DNA from: Roseateles sp. SL47
GTDB lineage: Bacteria > Pseudomonadota > Gammaproteobacteria > Burkholderiales > Burkholderiaceae_C
DNA length: 64,000 bases
Direction of reading: 5' to 3'
Assembly: GCF_026625885.1 (NCBI RefSeq)
Contig: NZ_CP113068.1
Location: 2,604,001 to 2,668,000, forward strand
Positions 1 to 8,481 of the stretch are shown here, one piece after another. Positions within the stretch are counted from its first letter, which is position 1, and every line of letters begins with the position of its first letter. The translations under genes and the position numbers were made by a program. The notes under the pieces were generated by a model. That model searched no databases. It had not been told where the DNA came from and saw only the letters and a list, made by a program, of their open reading frames with translations.

Positions 1-37
1 GGGCGGCGCGTAACGTGTAGAAGAACTGGATCAGCAT
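1..37 (-). CDS. VWA/CoxE-like protein, N-terminal fragment cut by the window edge
   Basis: Only 12 codons lie in the window. They read MLIQFFYTLRAA, which matches the usual first residues of the VWA-containing CoxE-like proteins encoded downstream of MoxR ATPases. A strong Shine-Dalgarno (GGGGGAGGACC) lies directly upstream of the ATG at position 37. A moxR gene sits upstream on the same strand, beyond a GNAT gene and an S9 peptidase gene, so a MoxR/VWA pair is likely. The product cannot be confirmed from so short a piece; the family call rests on the N-terminal signature and the context. Confidence 0.55.
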   Translation of the reverse strand, partial: MLIQFFYTLRAA

Positions 38-157
38 GGTCCTCCCCCTGAACTGCAGGGCGTCAGGGCATTATCCATGCCGGGGCATGCGCGTACGATG
101 TTCGCACGGTCGGTCAACAGGCCCTGGCTGAGCTGAACCGCCGCGCCACGCTTGCCC

Positions 158-2209
158 TCAAGACCGTTTTGACTTCTTGTCGTAGCGCTTCAGCCAATCA
201 AAGAACTCGGCGTACCAGAGCTGACTGTTCTGCGGCTTGAGCACCCAGTGGTTTTCGTCAGGGAACCAGACCAGACGGGCGTCAATGCCTTGGGCCTTGA
301 GCGTGTTGTAGTAGGCCAGCCCCTGCGCGTCAGGAACCCGGTAGTCCATCTGGCCGTGAATGACCAGCGTCGGCGTGTGAAAGTGCGCCGCGAAATGATG
401 CGGACTCTGCGCCGCCACCCGCTCCGGCCGCTCCCAATACCAGGCCCCCAGTTCCTTGGCGTGCCAGTGGTAGGCGTCATTGGCAAACATGGCTTGCCAG
501 TCGTAGCAGCCGGCATGGCAGACGTAGGCACGGTAGCGGCCAGGCGCCACATGGCCATTCATCCACGCCACCATGTAGCCACCATAACTGCCCCCAGTGG
601 CAAAGACCCGTTGCGGGTCCGCCCAGGGGCGAGTCAGCAGAAGGTCCGTCGCGGCTTCGACGTCCTGCAGTTCCAGTTCGCCCCAGCGGTGGGTGATGGA
701 GTCCAGGAAGCCCTGACCGAAGCTGGACGAGCCGTGATAGTTGACGCAGGCGACGACATAGCCCTGCGCCGCCATGACCTGATGGTTCCAGCGCCAATGC
801 CAGCTGTCACCAAACGCAGTGTGGGGGCCGCCGTGGATGAGATGCAGCAGCGGATGCTTCTTCCTGCTGTCAAAACCCGGCGGGTAAATGAGCCACATCT
901 GGACCTGTTCGCCCAGGGCGCCGGTGAACCAGACCTCTTCATGGCGGCCGATGGCATGGTCGTCCAACACGTCGTCATTGAAGCGCTCGATACGGCGGAC
1001 CTGCTGTTCGTCGACGTCCCCCTCACGCTCCAGCACGGACACCCGCGGCGGGAAGGCGACGCTGTCGTGGAGCAGCACCAGGGTGCCGGCCTCCAGCGCA
1101 AAGGCGCCGGCATGGGCGCCCTCGAAGAGCACAAACGCAGTGAGCGTCTTGACGTCGAACCGCCAGAGGTGGCGGCGTCCACGGTCCTCGGCCAGGCAGA
1201 GCAGGCCCAGGTCGTCTTCGTCCCAGCGCAGCGGCGCGGCGACGTCGTGGTCCCAGTCCTCCGAGAGCACCGCCCAGTGGCCCTGGGTGTCCAGCACCGC
1301 GAGCCAGTTGGGCATCGTGTGCTTGAGCGCCTGGTGGCTCGCCAGAAAGGCCAGGTGATGGCCGGCATGGCTGTAGCAGGGGGCCGTGAAGTCCCAGTCG
1401 CCATCCTGCAGCAGCACTTGCGTCTTGCCGCTGCGCACATCGATCTCAGCCAGCGCGTTGCGGTGGTCCAGCAGCTTGGTCGGCGCCGGGTCAAAGCTGA
1501 AGGCAATGCGGCGGCCGTCCGGCGAGATGTCGAAGGTGGTGGCGTCCGGCTCGGCGCGGCTCAGTTCATAGTCGGTGCCTTCAAACAGGTCGCGCACCTT
1601 GCCGGTGTCCAGGTCCACCACATGCAGATGCGGCACGCGGCCCATCGGCAGGCAATGGTCCCAGAAGCGGTAGAACGCTTCTTCGGTGACGTAGCCGGTG
1701 GCCTTGCGGTCCTTGTCGGCCTGATGCCGTCCGCGTTGAGCCGACTGGCCCTTGAGCACCGGGTCCACCCAGGAGACAAACGCAATGCGCCGCCCATCCG
1801 GGAACCATTTGAAGCACTCAACGCCAAAGGGCATCTGCGTCACCCGGCGGGCCTCGCCACCGTCCGGGGGAATGACGTAGAGCTGGGCCGATTCATCCTT
1901 GTCCCCCTCCTGATCGCGGCGGGCGATGAAGGCGATGTCATTGCCGGCCGGGCTCCATTGCGGCTGACCATCCTTGTCCCCCGCCTGCGTCAGGCGGCGC
2001 GGTTCCCCGCCCAGCGTGGAGAGCAGCCACAACGAGGTGCTGCCGCTGTTCTTCTCCATGTCAAAGCGGGTGACGGGCACCACCGCCTGCGCTCCATCCG
2101 GCGACAGGCTGGGTGCGCCCACTCGGTCCAGGCGCCACAGGGCGTCCACGTCCAGGCCGGGGAGCCTCTTGCCAGGGGCTTGGGCAGCTGTTTTTTTCAC
2201 GGCAGGCAT
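158..2209 (-). CDS. S9 family prolyl oligopeptidase / acylaminoacyl-peptidase-like
   Basis: A 683-residue serine peptidase that would cleave short peptides, possibly from a blocked N-terminus. The N-terminal two thirds look like a beta-propeller with repeated SPDG/SPAG blades; the C-terminal third is the alpha/beta-hydrolase domain. The catalytic triad is visible: nucleophile Ser at about residue 541 in GGSYGGY, Asp in HGQMDYRVPD and His in PDENHWV. No signal peptide is seen, so it is probably cytoplasmic. The start is set at 2209 because that ATG forms an ATGA overlap with the stop of the upstream acetyltransferase gene; an in-frame start 60 bp upstream would lie inside that gene. The two genes are probably co-transcribed. 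Confidence 0.9.
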   Translation of the reverse strand: MPAVKKTAAQAPGKRLPGLDVDALWRLDRVGAPSLSPDGAQAVVPVTRFDMEKNSGSTSLWLLSTLGGEPRRLTQAGDKDGQPQWSPAGNDIAFIARRDQEGDKDESAQLYVIPPDGGEARRVTQMPFGVECFKWFPDGRRIAFVSWVDPVLKGQSAQRGRHQADKDRKATGYVTEEAFYRFWDHCLPMGRVPHLHVVDLDTGKVRDLFEGTDYELSRAEPDATTFDISPDGRRIAFSFDPAPTKLLDHRNALAEIDVRSGKTQVLLQDGDWDFTAPCYSHAGHHLAFLASHQALKHTMPNWLAVLDTQGHWAVLSEDWDHDVAAPLRWDEDDLGLLCLAEDRGRRHLWRFDVKTLTAFVLFEGAHAGAFALEAGTLVLLHDSVAFPPRVSVLEREGDVDEQQVRRIERFNDDVLDDHAIGRHEEVWFTGALGEQVQMWLIYPPGFDSRKKHPLLHLIHGGPHTAFGDSWHWRWNHQVMAAQGYVVACVNYHGSSSFGQGFLDSITHRWGELELQDVEAATDLLLTRPWADPQRVFATGGSYGGYMVAWMNGHVAPGRYRAYVCHAGCYDWQAMFANDAYHWHAKELGAWYWERPERVAAQSPHHFAAHFHTPTLVIHGQMDYRVPDAQGLAYYNTLKAQGIDARLVWFPDENHWVLKPQNSQLWYAEFFDWLKRYDKKSKRS

Positions 2210-2838
2210 CAGTCGGAATTCCGGGGTTTGTCCAGTTGCCACTGGAGATGGTTGCGAACGGTCGGCCACTCGGTGGCGGTGATGCTGTAGACGCAGGTGT
2301 CGCGCAGGCTGCCGTCCGGCAGGCGCTGGTGGGCGCGCAGGATGCCGTCCAGCTGGGCGCCCAGGCGTTCAATCGCACGTCGGCTTTGCTGGTTCAGGCG
2401 GTGCGTGCGCAGCTCCACCGCAATGCACCCCAGCGTATCGAAGGCATGGCCCAGCAGCAGGCGCTTGCACTGGGTGTTGAGTGCGCTGCGCTGGCAACTG
2501 GCCCGCGTCCAGGTGGCGCCGATTTCCACCCGCCCATGCTGTGCATCGATATGCAGGAAGCTGGTCATGCCGGCCACACGGCCCGACGCATCAAAAACGG
2601 TGAAGGGATTCCATTCGCCCGCATCACGAAAGCGCAGCCGGCGGTCGATCTCGGCCGCCATGCCGTCCGGCGTGGGAATGTTGGTGTACCACAGCTGCGA
2701 AAGAAGACCGTCCTGGACCGCCTCCACCAGGCCGTCCAGGTGCTGGTGCGACAAGGGCTCCAGGCGGGCAAACGGCCCGGTCAGGACGACCGGGGCCACA
2801 TAAGGGTTGGCTGGTGTTTGCGCCATCGGTGTTGCCAT
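2209..2838 (-). CDS. GNAT family N-acetyltransferase (RimJ/RimL-like)
   Basis: A 209-residue acetyl-CoA-dependent acetyltransferase. It starts with the typical RimJ/RimL lead (VLTGPFARLEPLSHQHLDGL), continues through GRVAGMTSFLHID and ends in the acetyl-CoA-binding fold with LLGHAFDTLGCIAVELRTH and N-x-x-S-R-R-AIERLGA. The acyl acceptor (protein N-terminus or small amine) cannot be told from sequence. Its stop overlaps the start of the S9 peptidase by ATGA, so the pair is translationally coupled. No clear Shine-Dalgarno precedes the chosen ATG; a second ATG four codons later is possible. Confidence 0.85.
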   Translation of the reverse strand: MATPMAQTPANPYVAPVVLTGPFARLEPLSHQHLDGLVEAVQDGLLSQLWYTNIPTPDGMAAEIDRRLRFRDAGEWNPFTVFDASGRVAGMTSFLHIDAQHGRVEIGATWTRASCQRSALNTQCKRLLLGHAFDTLGCIAVELRTHRLNQQSRRAIERLGAQLDGILRAHQRLPDGSLRDTCVYSITATEWPTVRNHLQWQLDKPRNSD

Positions 2839-2932
2839 AGGAAGCGTCGGTGCGGGACCGACAAAAGGGAAGGGGGAGCAGGAGCCGCCCGGAACACAAG
2901 CATCGCGGCGTGTTGAGCGCGCGCCCGCCGGT

Positions 2933-3775
2933 TCAGCGATTGCGGCTCTGCATGTAGACCAGCTTTTCGAACAGCGTCAGGTCTTGCTCATTCTTCAGCA
3001 AGGCACCCACCAGTGGCGGAATGGCCACCTGCTCGTCCTGCGTCTGCAGCGCTTCCAGCGGGATGTCCTCCGCCAGCAGCAGTTTGAGCCAGTCGATCAG
3101 TTCGGAGGTGCTGGGCTTCTTCTTCAGGCCCGGCAGCTTGCGAACGTCATAGAAGGTCTTGAGCGCCGCCGCCAACAGCTCTTTCTTCAATTGCGGGAAG
3201 TGGACGTCCACGATGGCCTGCATGGTGTCGGCCTCGGGGAACTTGATGTAGTGAAAGAAGCAGCGGCGCAGAAAGGCGTCCGGCAGTTCCTTTTCATTGT
3301 TGGAGGTGATGAAGACCAGCGGGCGATGCTTGGCGCGCACCCATTCGCGGGTTTCATAGACATAGAACTCCATCCGGTCCAGCTCGCGCAGCAGGTCATT
3401 CGGGAATTCGATGTCGGCCTTGTCAATCTCGTCGATCAGCAGCGCCACCGGGGTGTCCGAGGCAAAGGCCTGCCACAAGGTGCCGCGCACGATGTAATTG
3501 CCGATGTCCCGCACCTTGTCGTCGCCCAGCTGGCTGTCGCGCAGGCGGCTCACGGCGTCATATTCATACAGGCCCTGTTGCGCCTTGGTGGTGCTTTTGA
3601 CATGCCATTGCAGCAGCGGCAGGTTCAACGCCTTGGCCACCTCCTCGGCCAGCAGGGTCTTGCCCGTGCCGGGTTCGCCCTTCACCAGCAGCGGGCGCTG
3701 GAGGGTAATGGCCGCATTCACGGCCAGCATCAGGTCCGGCGTGGCGACGTAATCCTGGGTGCCTTGGAATTTCAT
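2933..3775 (-). CDS. MoxR-family AAA+ ATPase
   Basis: A 280-residue AAA+ chaperone-like ATPase. Walker A is GEPGTGKT near residue 36, Walker B is LLIDEIDKAD, and the sensor region reads VFITSNNEKELPDAFLRRC. MoxR proteins usually act with a VWA-domain partner in the assembly or activation of protein complexes; the truncated gene at position 37 is a candidate partner. The gene is divergent from the cytochrome c gene and shares an 86-bp promoter region with it. No convincing Shine-Dalgarno lies before the ATG. Confidence 0.93.
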   Translation of the reverse strand: MKFQGTQDYVATPDLMLAVNAAITLQRPLLVKGEPGTGKTLLAEEVAKALNLPLLQWHVKSTTKAQQGLYEYDAVSRLRDSQLGDDKVRDIGNYIVRGTLWQAFASDTPVALLIDEIDKADIEFPNDLLRELDRMEFYVYETREWVRAKHRPLVFITSNNEKELPDAFLRRCFFHYIKFPEADTMQAIVDVHFPQLKKELLAAALKTFYDVRKLPGLKKKPSTSELIDWLKLLLAEDIPLEALQTQDEQVAIPPLVGALLKNEQDLTLFEKLVYMQSRNR

Positions 3776-3805
3776 GGGCGGTTGTCTAGCGCAGAGAGTG
3801 AAAAC

Positions 3806-3830
3806 CAGTATATAGGGCCCCCCCTATAAT
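3806..3830. promoter_or_regulatory. Divergent promoter region, moxR / cytochrome c
   Basis: A perfect -10 hexamer TATAAT lies at 3825-3830 on the plus strand, 31 bp before the cytochrome c start. On the minus strand a TATACT hexamer at 3811-3806 could be the -10 of moxR. No good -35 boxes are visible for either. The call is based on these hexamers and on the divergent gene layout. Confidence 0.45.
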
Positions 3831-3861
3831 CGGCCCGCCCCAAATCGGTGAAGATGGGACC

Positions 3862-4569
3862 ATGAGAAGACAACTGCAGACATCCGTTGCGTTGATGCTG
3901 GCTGGAAGTGCTTTTGTTGTTGCGGCTCAGACCAGTGCATCATCGCCATCGCCAGCGCAGGGACAAGCGCCGGCACCCACCCCTGTTGCGGCCGGTGCGG
4001 CCGTGCCCATTGAATCCAAGGTGGCCATGTGCATTGGCTGCCACGGCATTCCGGGTTACCAGGCCACCTTTCCGGAGGTGTACAAGGTACCGATGATTGC
4101 CGGCCAGAACAGCAAGTACCTCAGCTCGGCATTAACGGCCTATGCCAAGGGCGAACGCAAACACCCCACCATGCGGGGCATTGCGCAGTCCTTGACCGAG
4201 AAGGACATCACCGACATCTCGGCCTATTACGAGCAGCAGGCCAAGGTGCCAGCCGTGCCGGAGACCGTGGCGCCCCCGGCCGAGATCAAGGCGCTGCTGG
4301 ACAAGGGCGCCTGCGCCAGCTGCCACGGTGCCAACTTCAGCAAACCGATCGACGGCACCTACCCGAAGATCGCCGGTCAGCACGCTGACTACCTGTATGC
4401 CGCCCTCAAGGCTTACCAGACGGAAGGGAACCCTTACGTCGGCCGCGGGAACGCCATCATGGCCGCCCAGGTGAAGCAATTCAGTCACGCTGAACTGAAG
4501 GCTTTAGGGAAATATTTGGCAAGCTTGCCAGGGGAGCTGCGAACAGTGCCTCAATCCAAACTTCGCTGA
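3862..4569 (+). CDS. Periplasmic di-heme cytochrome c (c4/c553-like)
   Basis: A 235-residue secreted electron carrier. Residues 1-22 form a Sec signal peptide ending near VVAAQ, followed by an Ala/Pro/Gln-rich spacer. Two heme-binding motifs are present, CIGCH near residue 56 and CASCH near residue 151, each in a domain containing a Lys/Tyr-rich YAKGERKHPTM or YQTEGNPYVG segment with candidate Met ligands. The two-domain layout fits cytochrome c4, a carrier between the bc1 complex and terminal oxidases. It stands alone with its own -10 box and a strong terminator at 4638-4663. Confidence 0.9.
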   Translation: MRRQLQTSVALMLAGSAFVVAAQTSASSPSPAQGQAPAPTPVAAGAAVPIESKVAMCIGCHGIPGYQATFPEVYKVPMIAGQNSKYLSSALTAYAKGERKHPTMRGIAQSLTEKDITDISAYYEQQAKVPAVPETVAPPAEIKALLDKGACASCHGANFSKPIDGTYPKIAGQHADYLYAALKAYQTEGNPYVGRGNAIMAAQVKQFSHAELKALGKYLASLPGELRTVPQSKLR

Positions 4570-4637
4570 GTCGGATTTCGGATAAATTGACCGACAGGAG
4601 CGTGCCGCCCATAGAGGCGACAGCTGGCTGAATCGAG

Positions 4638-4663
4638 CCGCCCTCCAGGGGCGGTTTTTTTTT
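4638..4663 (+). terminator. Rho-independent terminator after cytochrome c
   Basis: CCGCCC, loop TCCAG, GGGCGG, followed by nine T residues (4655-4663). It closes the cytochrome c unit before the HD-GYP gene. Confidence 0.85.
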
Positions 4664-4745
4664 GCAGCCTTTCTGTTTTTGTAGGTCTTTTGGGAGCGCG
4701 TCGCGAGGAGGGCGCCATACTGTGTTGCCTTGGTCGAAGCCTCCC

Positions 4746-6017
4746 ATGCTCAAGAAGATCCCTACTGCTCAGGTGTGTTTAGGCATGTACCTGCATGGCC
4801 TTGAAGGGTCGTGGCTGTCGCATCCGTTTTGGAAGACCAAGTTCGTGCTCACCGACCCGGCCGACGTCAAGGCGTTGAGGGCCAGCGGGGTGCCGCATTG
4901 CTGGATCGATGCCTCCAAGGGCCTGGACGTGGGCGAGGTGGCTGCCGCCCCCCCACCCGAACCCGCGCCAGAGCCACCTGCCGCAGTCGCTCCGGTGGCC
5001 GAGGAGCCGCCGGCCCCTCAAGCTCCGGCCATCGTCAAGTCCACCCCCTCGGTGACGCTGGACCGCCAGCCCGCCTCCATGGGGGAAGAACTGGAACGGG
5101 CCACGCTGGTGGTCAACAAGTCCAAGCAGGCGGTGATGAGCCTGTTTAATGAAGCGCGCCTGGGCAAGGCGGTGGATGCCGAGCAATGCCTGCCCCTGGT
5201 GGAAGAAGTGGCCAGTTCGGTGGTGCGCAACCCGTCGGCCCTGATCAGCCTGGCTCGCCTCAAGACCAAGGACGACTACACCTACATGCATTCAGTGGCG
5301 GTTTGCGCGCTGATGGTGTCGCTGTCCCGCCAACTGGACCTGGACGAAGCCACCACCCGCGAGGCCGGCCTGGCCGGCCTGCTGCATGACGTGGGCAAGA
5401 TGGCCATGCCGCTGGATGTGCTGAACAAGCCTGGTGCGCTGACCGACGCGGAATTCGCGATCATGAAGGCCCATCCCACCCGGGGGTATGAAATGCTCAG
5501 GGATGGTTCGTCCGTCCCTCCCTCGGCGCTGGACGTGGCCCTGCACCATCACGAAAAGATGGATGGCAGCGGCTACCCGGCCAAGCTGGCCGGCGAGAAC
5601 ATCACCCTGATGTCCCGCATGGGGGCCGTCTGTGATGTCTACGACGCCATCACCTCCGTTCGCCCCTACAAGAATGCATGGGACCCGGCCTCGTCGCTGG
5701 CCCGCATGGCGCAGTGGAACGGGCATTTCGACCCCCGCATCTTCCAGGCCTTCGTCAAGTCCGTGGGCATTTATCCGGTGGGCACGCTGGTCAAGCTGCA
5801 GTCCGGCCGCCTGGCCGTGGTGCTGGACCAAAACAGTTCGGCCTTGACTGCGCCCCTGGTGCGGGTGTTTTATTCCACCAAATCCCAAATGCCGATTCCC
5901 ACGCAGGTGCTGGACCTGTCCGCCGCCAATGCGGGTGACCGCATCATTGGTCGTGAAGACCCGGCCACCTGGGGCTTCCAGCGCCTGGATGAGCTCTGGC
6001 AAAAAGCCGCGACCTGA
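4746..6017 (+). CDS. HD-GYP domain cyclic-di-GMP phosphodiesterase (DUF3391 N-terminus)
   Basis: A 423-residue protein that probably hydrolyses cyclic di-GMP. The N-terminus (MLKKIPTAQVCLGMYLHGLE) is the DUF3391 domain common in these proteins; a Pro/Ala-rich linker follows near residues 75-115. The HD domain has the metal-binding HD of LLHDVGKMAMP, the HPTRGYEML motif and the GYP signature in HHHEKMDGSGYP. The start is the ATG at 4746, which begins the conserved DUF3391 sequence; the frame stays open 84 bp further upstream without a better start. Its last 29 bp overlap ureD, so the two may share a transcript. Confidence 0.92.
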   Translation: MLKKIPTAQVCLGMYLHGLEGSWLSHPFWKTKFVLTDPADVKALRASGVPHCWIDASKGLDVGEVAAAPPPEPAPEPPAAVAPVAEEPPAPQAPAIVKSTPSVTLDRQPASMGEELERATLVVNKSKQAVMSLFNEARLGKAVDAEQCLPLVEEVASSVVRNPSALISLARLKTKDDYTYMHSVAVCALMVSLSRQLDLDEATTREAGLAGLLHDVGKMAMPLDVLNKPGALTDAEFAIMKAHPTRGYEMLRDGSSVPPSALDVALHHHEKMDGSGYPAKLAGENITLMSRMGAVCDVYDAITSVRPYKNAWDPASSLARMAQWNGHFDPRIFQAFVKSVGIYPVGTLVKLQSGRLAVVLDQNSSALTAPLVRVFYSTKSQMPIPTQVLDLSAANAGDRIIGREDPATWGFQRLDELWQKAAT

Positions 6018-6876
6018 GCCGGTGGATACCCCCGCTGCCAAGGCCTGGCTGGCCCGCCTGAGTGCCGACTACCGCGTTGAGCGGGGCCGTTGCGTGGTCA
6101 GCCACGAACACGAGGGGCCGCTGCGGCTGCTCAAGAGCCTGTATCCGGAAGGGGCGGGCCTGTGCCACAGCGTGCTGGTGCATCCGCCCAGCGGTCTGGT
6201 GGGCGGCGACACGCTGGACATCCGTCTGACGCTGGCGCCGCAAGCCCATGCGCTCATCACCACGCCGGGCGCCACCCGCTTCTACCGCAGCCCGCAGGGC
6301 ACACCGGCGGTGCAGCGCGTTGCGGCCCGCCTGGAGGAGGGGACCCGCCTGGAATGGCTGCCGCTGGAAGCGATTGCCTACCCCGGCTGCGAGGCGCTGA
6401 ACCATGCCCGGTTTGAACTGGCCCCAGGCGCTGAACTGCTGGCCTGGGACATCACCGCCCTGGGCTTGCCGGGGGCTGATCAGCCGTTTGACCAGGGGCG
6501 TTTCACGCAGCACCTGGAAATTCCCGGCCAATGGCTTGAGCGAGGCACGCTGGCGGCGTCGGATGCGGTGTTGATGGACGGCCCCCTGGGGCTGGCTGGG
6601 CAGCGTTGCCTCGGCACCCTGGTGTTTGCGGCCGGCGAGGGAATTTCACGCGAGCGGCGCGAACGCGCGCTGGAGGCCGTGCGAGCACTGATCGATGCCG
6701 ATCCGCTGCTGCGGACCATGGCCGGTGCCACCGCCGCTCAGGACCGGGTGCTGGTGGTGCGGGTGCTGGGCCCGGTGGTGGAGCCGGTGTTCCAGCTGCT
6801 GCGGGCCTGCTGGGCGCGTTGGCGGCACGAGTTGTGGGGCCTCCCGGCCAACCTGCCGCGTTTGTGGTCCATGTGA
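5989..6876 (+). CDS. ureD: Urease accessory protein UreD (UreH)
   Basis: A 295-residue scaffold that binds apo-urease and, with UreF and UreG, guides nickel into the active site. Family features include YRVERGRCVV near the start, LLKSLYPEG, HPPSGLVGGD, the central TTPGATRFYRS motif, and the C-terminal LRACWARWRHELWG ending. The ATG at 5989 gives the usual length and overlaps the end of the HD-GYP gene by 29 bp. Unusually it is about 15 kb from the other ure genes (22.0-27.5 kb), although on the same strand; the transporter and regulators lie in between. Confidence 0.93.
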   Translation: MSSGKKPRPEPVDTPAAKAWLARLSADYRVERGRCVVSHEHEGPLRLLKSLYPEGAGLCHSVLVHPPSGLVGGDTLDIRLTLAPQAHALITTPGATRFYRSPQGTPAVQRVAARLEEGTRLEWLPLEAIAYPGCEALNHARFELAPGAELLAWDITALGLPGADQPFDQGRFTQHLEIPGQWLERGTLAASDAVLMDGPLGLAGQRCLGTLVFAAGEGISRERRERALEAVRALIDADPLLRTMAGATAAQDRVLVVRVLGPVVEPVFQLLRACWARWRHELWGLPANLPRLWSM

Positions 6877-7082
6877 GGCACCGCGCTGTCTGCTGGTGAT
6901 CGAGGCCAGCGGGACGCTGGAACCTGCGTGTCACCGGACCCTTCCACCAGACGTTCAGGCTGTGCGGTATTTCACATCCGAATACACGCTCGCCGGACAG
7001 GGTGTGGGGCTGTGGGGCCGCAGCCCTGAAATGCCTGCCCAGGCCCCCGGCCTGTCACAGCGGCCCTGGCGGCCGCCGGGCC

Positions 7083-7337
7083 TTACAGCCAGGAGTGACC
7101 GGCGGCGCGGCGCAGGGAATCGGCAAAGGCCGGACGGGCCTGATCCTGCTCACGGGCCGCTGCCAGCATGGTGGCGCGCAGGCGGCGCTCGCCGACGAAA
7201 CCGACAGCCAGCTCGATCAGCTCGCCCACCTGAACCGCAATGGACACCACCCGTTCGCCCGCCTGGCGGGCAATGCCGGCGCGCACTGCATCGGCGGCCA
7301 TGACTTGCAGGGGAGCATCAAAACTTTGGGTGTACAT
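7083..7337 (-). CDS. Small protein of unknown function, divergent from a LysR gene
   Basis: An 84-residue protein beginning MYTQSFDAPLQVMAADAVRA. It has no membrane segment or recognisable motif; it is alanine-rich and looks helical and amphipathic (VQVGELIELAVGFVGERRLR), a little like phasin-type proteins, but that likeness is weak. A GAGG Shine-Dalgarno eight bases before the ATG supports translation. It is read away from the adjacent lysR gene and shares a 144-bp intergenic region with it that holds an inverted repeat, the usual layout of a LysR regulator and its target. It ends 206 bp beyond ureD in convergent orientation. I do not recognise the function. Confidence 0.6.
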   Translation of the reverse strand: MYTQSFDAPLQVMAADAVRAGIARQAGERVVSIAVQVGELIELAVGFVGERRLRATMLAAAREQDQARPAFADSLRRAAGHSWL

Positions 7338-7352
7338 GGTGTGTCCTCGTTG

Positions 7353-7379
7353 CGGATCTGGGCACCTGCCGCAGATCCG
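7353..7379. promoter_or_regulatory. Inverted repeat in the LysR intergenic region (candidate operator)
   Basis: CGGATCT at 7353-7359 and AGATCCG at 7373-7379 form a perfect 7-bp inverted repeat separated by 13 bp, between the divergent small gene and lysR. It is 16 bp before the small gene's start, in a position where a LysR-type regulator could bind. Binding is inferred from position and symmetry only. Confidence 0.45.
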
Positions 7380-7481
7380 ATGGCGAGATATTCGGGTATT
7401 TACGTAGGTTTGCCCAATTGAGAAGCAGAATCGGGTCATCACTGACGCGAATGCCCCCCGCTTCCCTTTAGCATCAGCCGC

Positions 7482-8468
7482 ATGCATACGCCGCGCCCTG
7501 TCAACTTCCGCACCCTGGACCTCAACCTGCTGCGGGTGTTTGATGTGGTGATGGAGGAGCGCCATGTCACCCGGGCCGCCCACCGGCTGTCCATCACCCA
7601 GCCGGCGGTGAGCAATGCCCTGCGCCGGCTGCGGGAAGCGACCAACGAAGAGTTGTTCATCCCCACCCCCACCGGTGTGGCGCCCACACCGCATGCGCTG
7701 GCGCTGTGGCCGACCATCCGCACCGCCTTGTCCAGCCTGCAGGACGCACTGGCCCCGCAGGAATTCGACCCCAAGGCCGCCGCCAACACCATCAGCTTCA
7801 CGCTGGCCATGGCGGACGCCACTGCCGCGCTGGTGGTGCCTGCGCTGGCGCGGCGTTTCCTGCAGGACGGCGTCCATGTGGGCCTGCGCATCGTTCCGCT
7901 CACCACCCGGGACCCCCGCGAAATGCTGGAGCAGGGCCGCGCGGATGTGGCCATCGGCTTCTTTCCGGACATCGTCACCCTGATGGGGCAGCCCGGCGGG
8001 GAGGCCTTTCGCAAGGCCTCGCTGTATGTGAGCCAGTATCTGTGCGTGATGCGCCGGGACCACCCACTCGCCGCCCCCGAAGCCTTGACCCTGGACGCCT
8101 ATTGCGCCGCCCAGCATCTGCGGGTGAGCTTTGCAGGCCGTCCGCATGGCTTTGTGGACGATGCGCTGCAGGCCCTGGGCCGCCAGCGCACCGTGGCCAT
8201 CACGGTCAACAGCTTTTTCACCGGCGGCCTGGCCGTGCAGCAGTCGGACCTGCTGACGGTGCTGCCCAACAGTTTCATTCCGGCGACCGGCATCTCCAGC
8301 CTGCTGGCCAGCCGGGAACTGCCTTTTAAACTGCCGCACATCGACATCAGCCAGGTCTGGCATGTGCGGCACGAACTGGATGCCGCGCAGCGCTGGCTGC
8401 GTCAGATGTTGTCGGAGGCTGCGGCTGCAGTACGGGCCAGCACGCCCACGCCGCCGGTGCTGCAGTAG
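7482..8468 (+). CDS. LysR family transcriptional regulator
   Basis: A 328-residue regulator. The N-terminal winged helix-turn-helix spans about residues 8-68 (NLLRVFDVVMEERHVTRAA, then SITQPAVSNALRRLRE), followed by the linker helix and a periplasmic-binding-like effector domain (residues 95-300). The closest style is the NodD/SyrM-like branch with ITQPAVSNALRRLR. The neighbouring divergent 84-residue gene is the most likely direct target. Its position between ureD and the urea transporter leaves open a role in nitrogen metabolism, but nothing in the sequence names the ligand. Confidence 0.93.
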   Translation: MHTPRPVNFRTLDLNLLRVFDVVMEERHVTRAAHRLSITQPAVSNALRRLREATNEELFIPTPTGVAPTPHALALWPTIRTALSSLQDALAPQEFDPKAAANTISFTLAMADATAALVVPALARRFLQDGVHVGLRIVPLTTRDPREMLEQGRADVAIGFFPDIVTLMGQPGGEAFRKASLYVSQYLCVMRRDHPLAAPEALTLDAYCAAQHLRVSFAGRPHGFVDDALQALGRQRTVAITVNSFFTGGLAVQQSDLLTVLPNSFIPATGISSLLASRELPFKLPHIDISQVWHVRHELDAAQRWLRQMLSEAAAAVRASTPTPPVLQ

Positions 8469-8481
8469 GCGCCGCCGCCGA

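Noticed and set aside
248..2290. Long plus-strand open frame antisense to the S9 peptidase.
   Set aside because: No domain or plausible start; the peptidase frame carries clear catalytic motifs.
6959..6975. CTGTGCGGTATTTCACA matches a stretch known from pUC-type cloning vectors (17 bp).
   Set aside because: The match stops on both sides, flanking sequence is ordinary genomic DNA, and a single 17-mer match is compatible with chance; no vector remains are seen.
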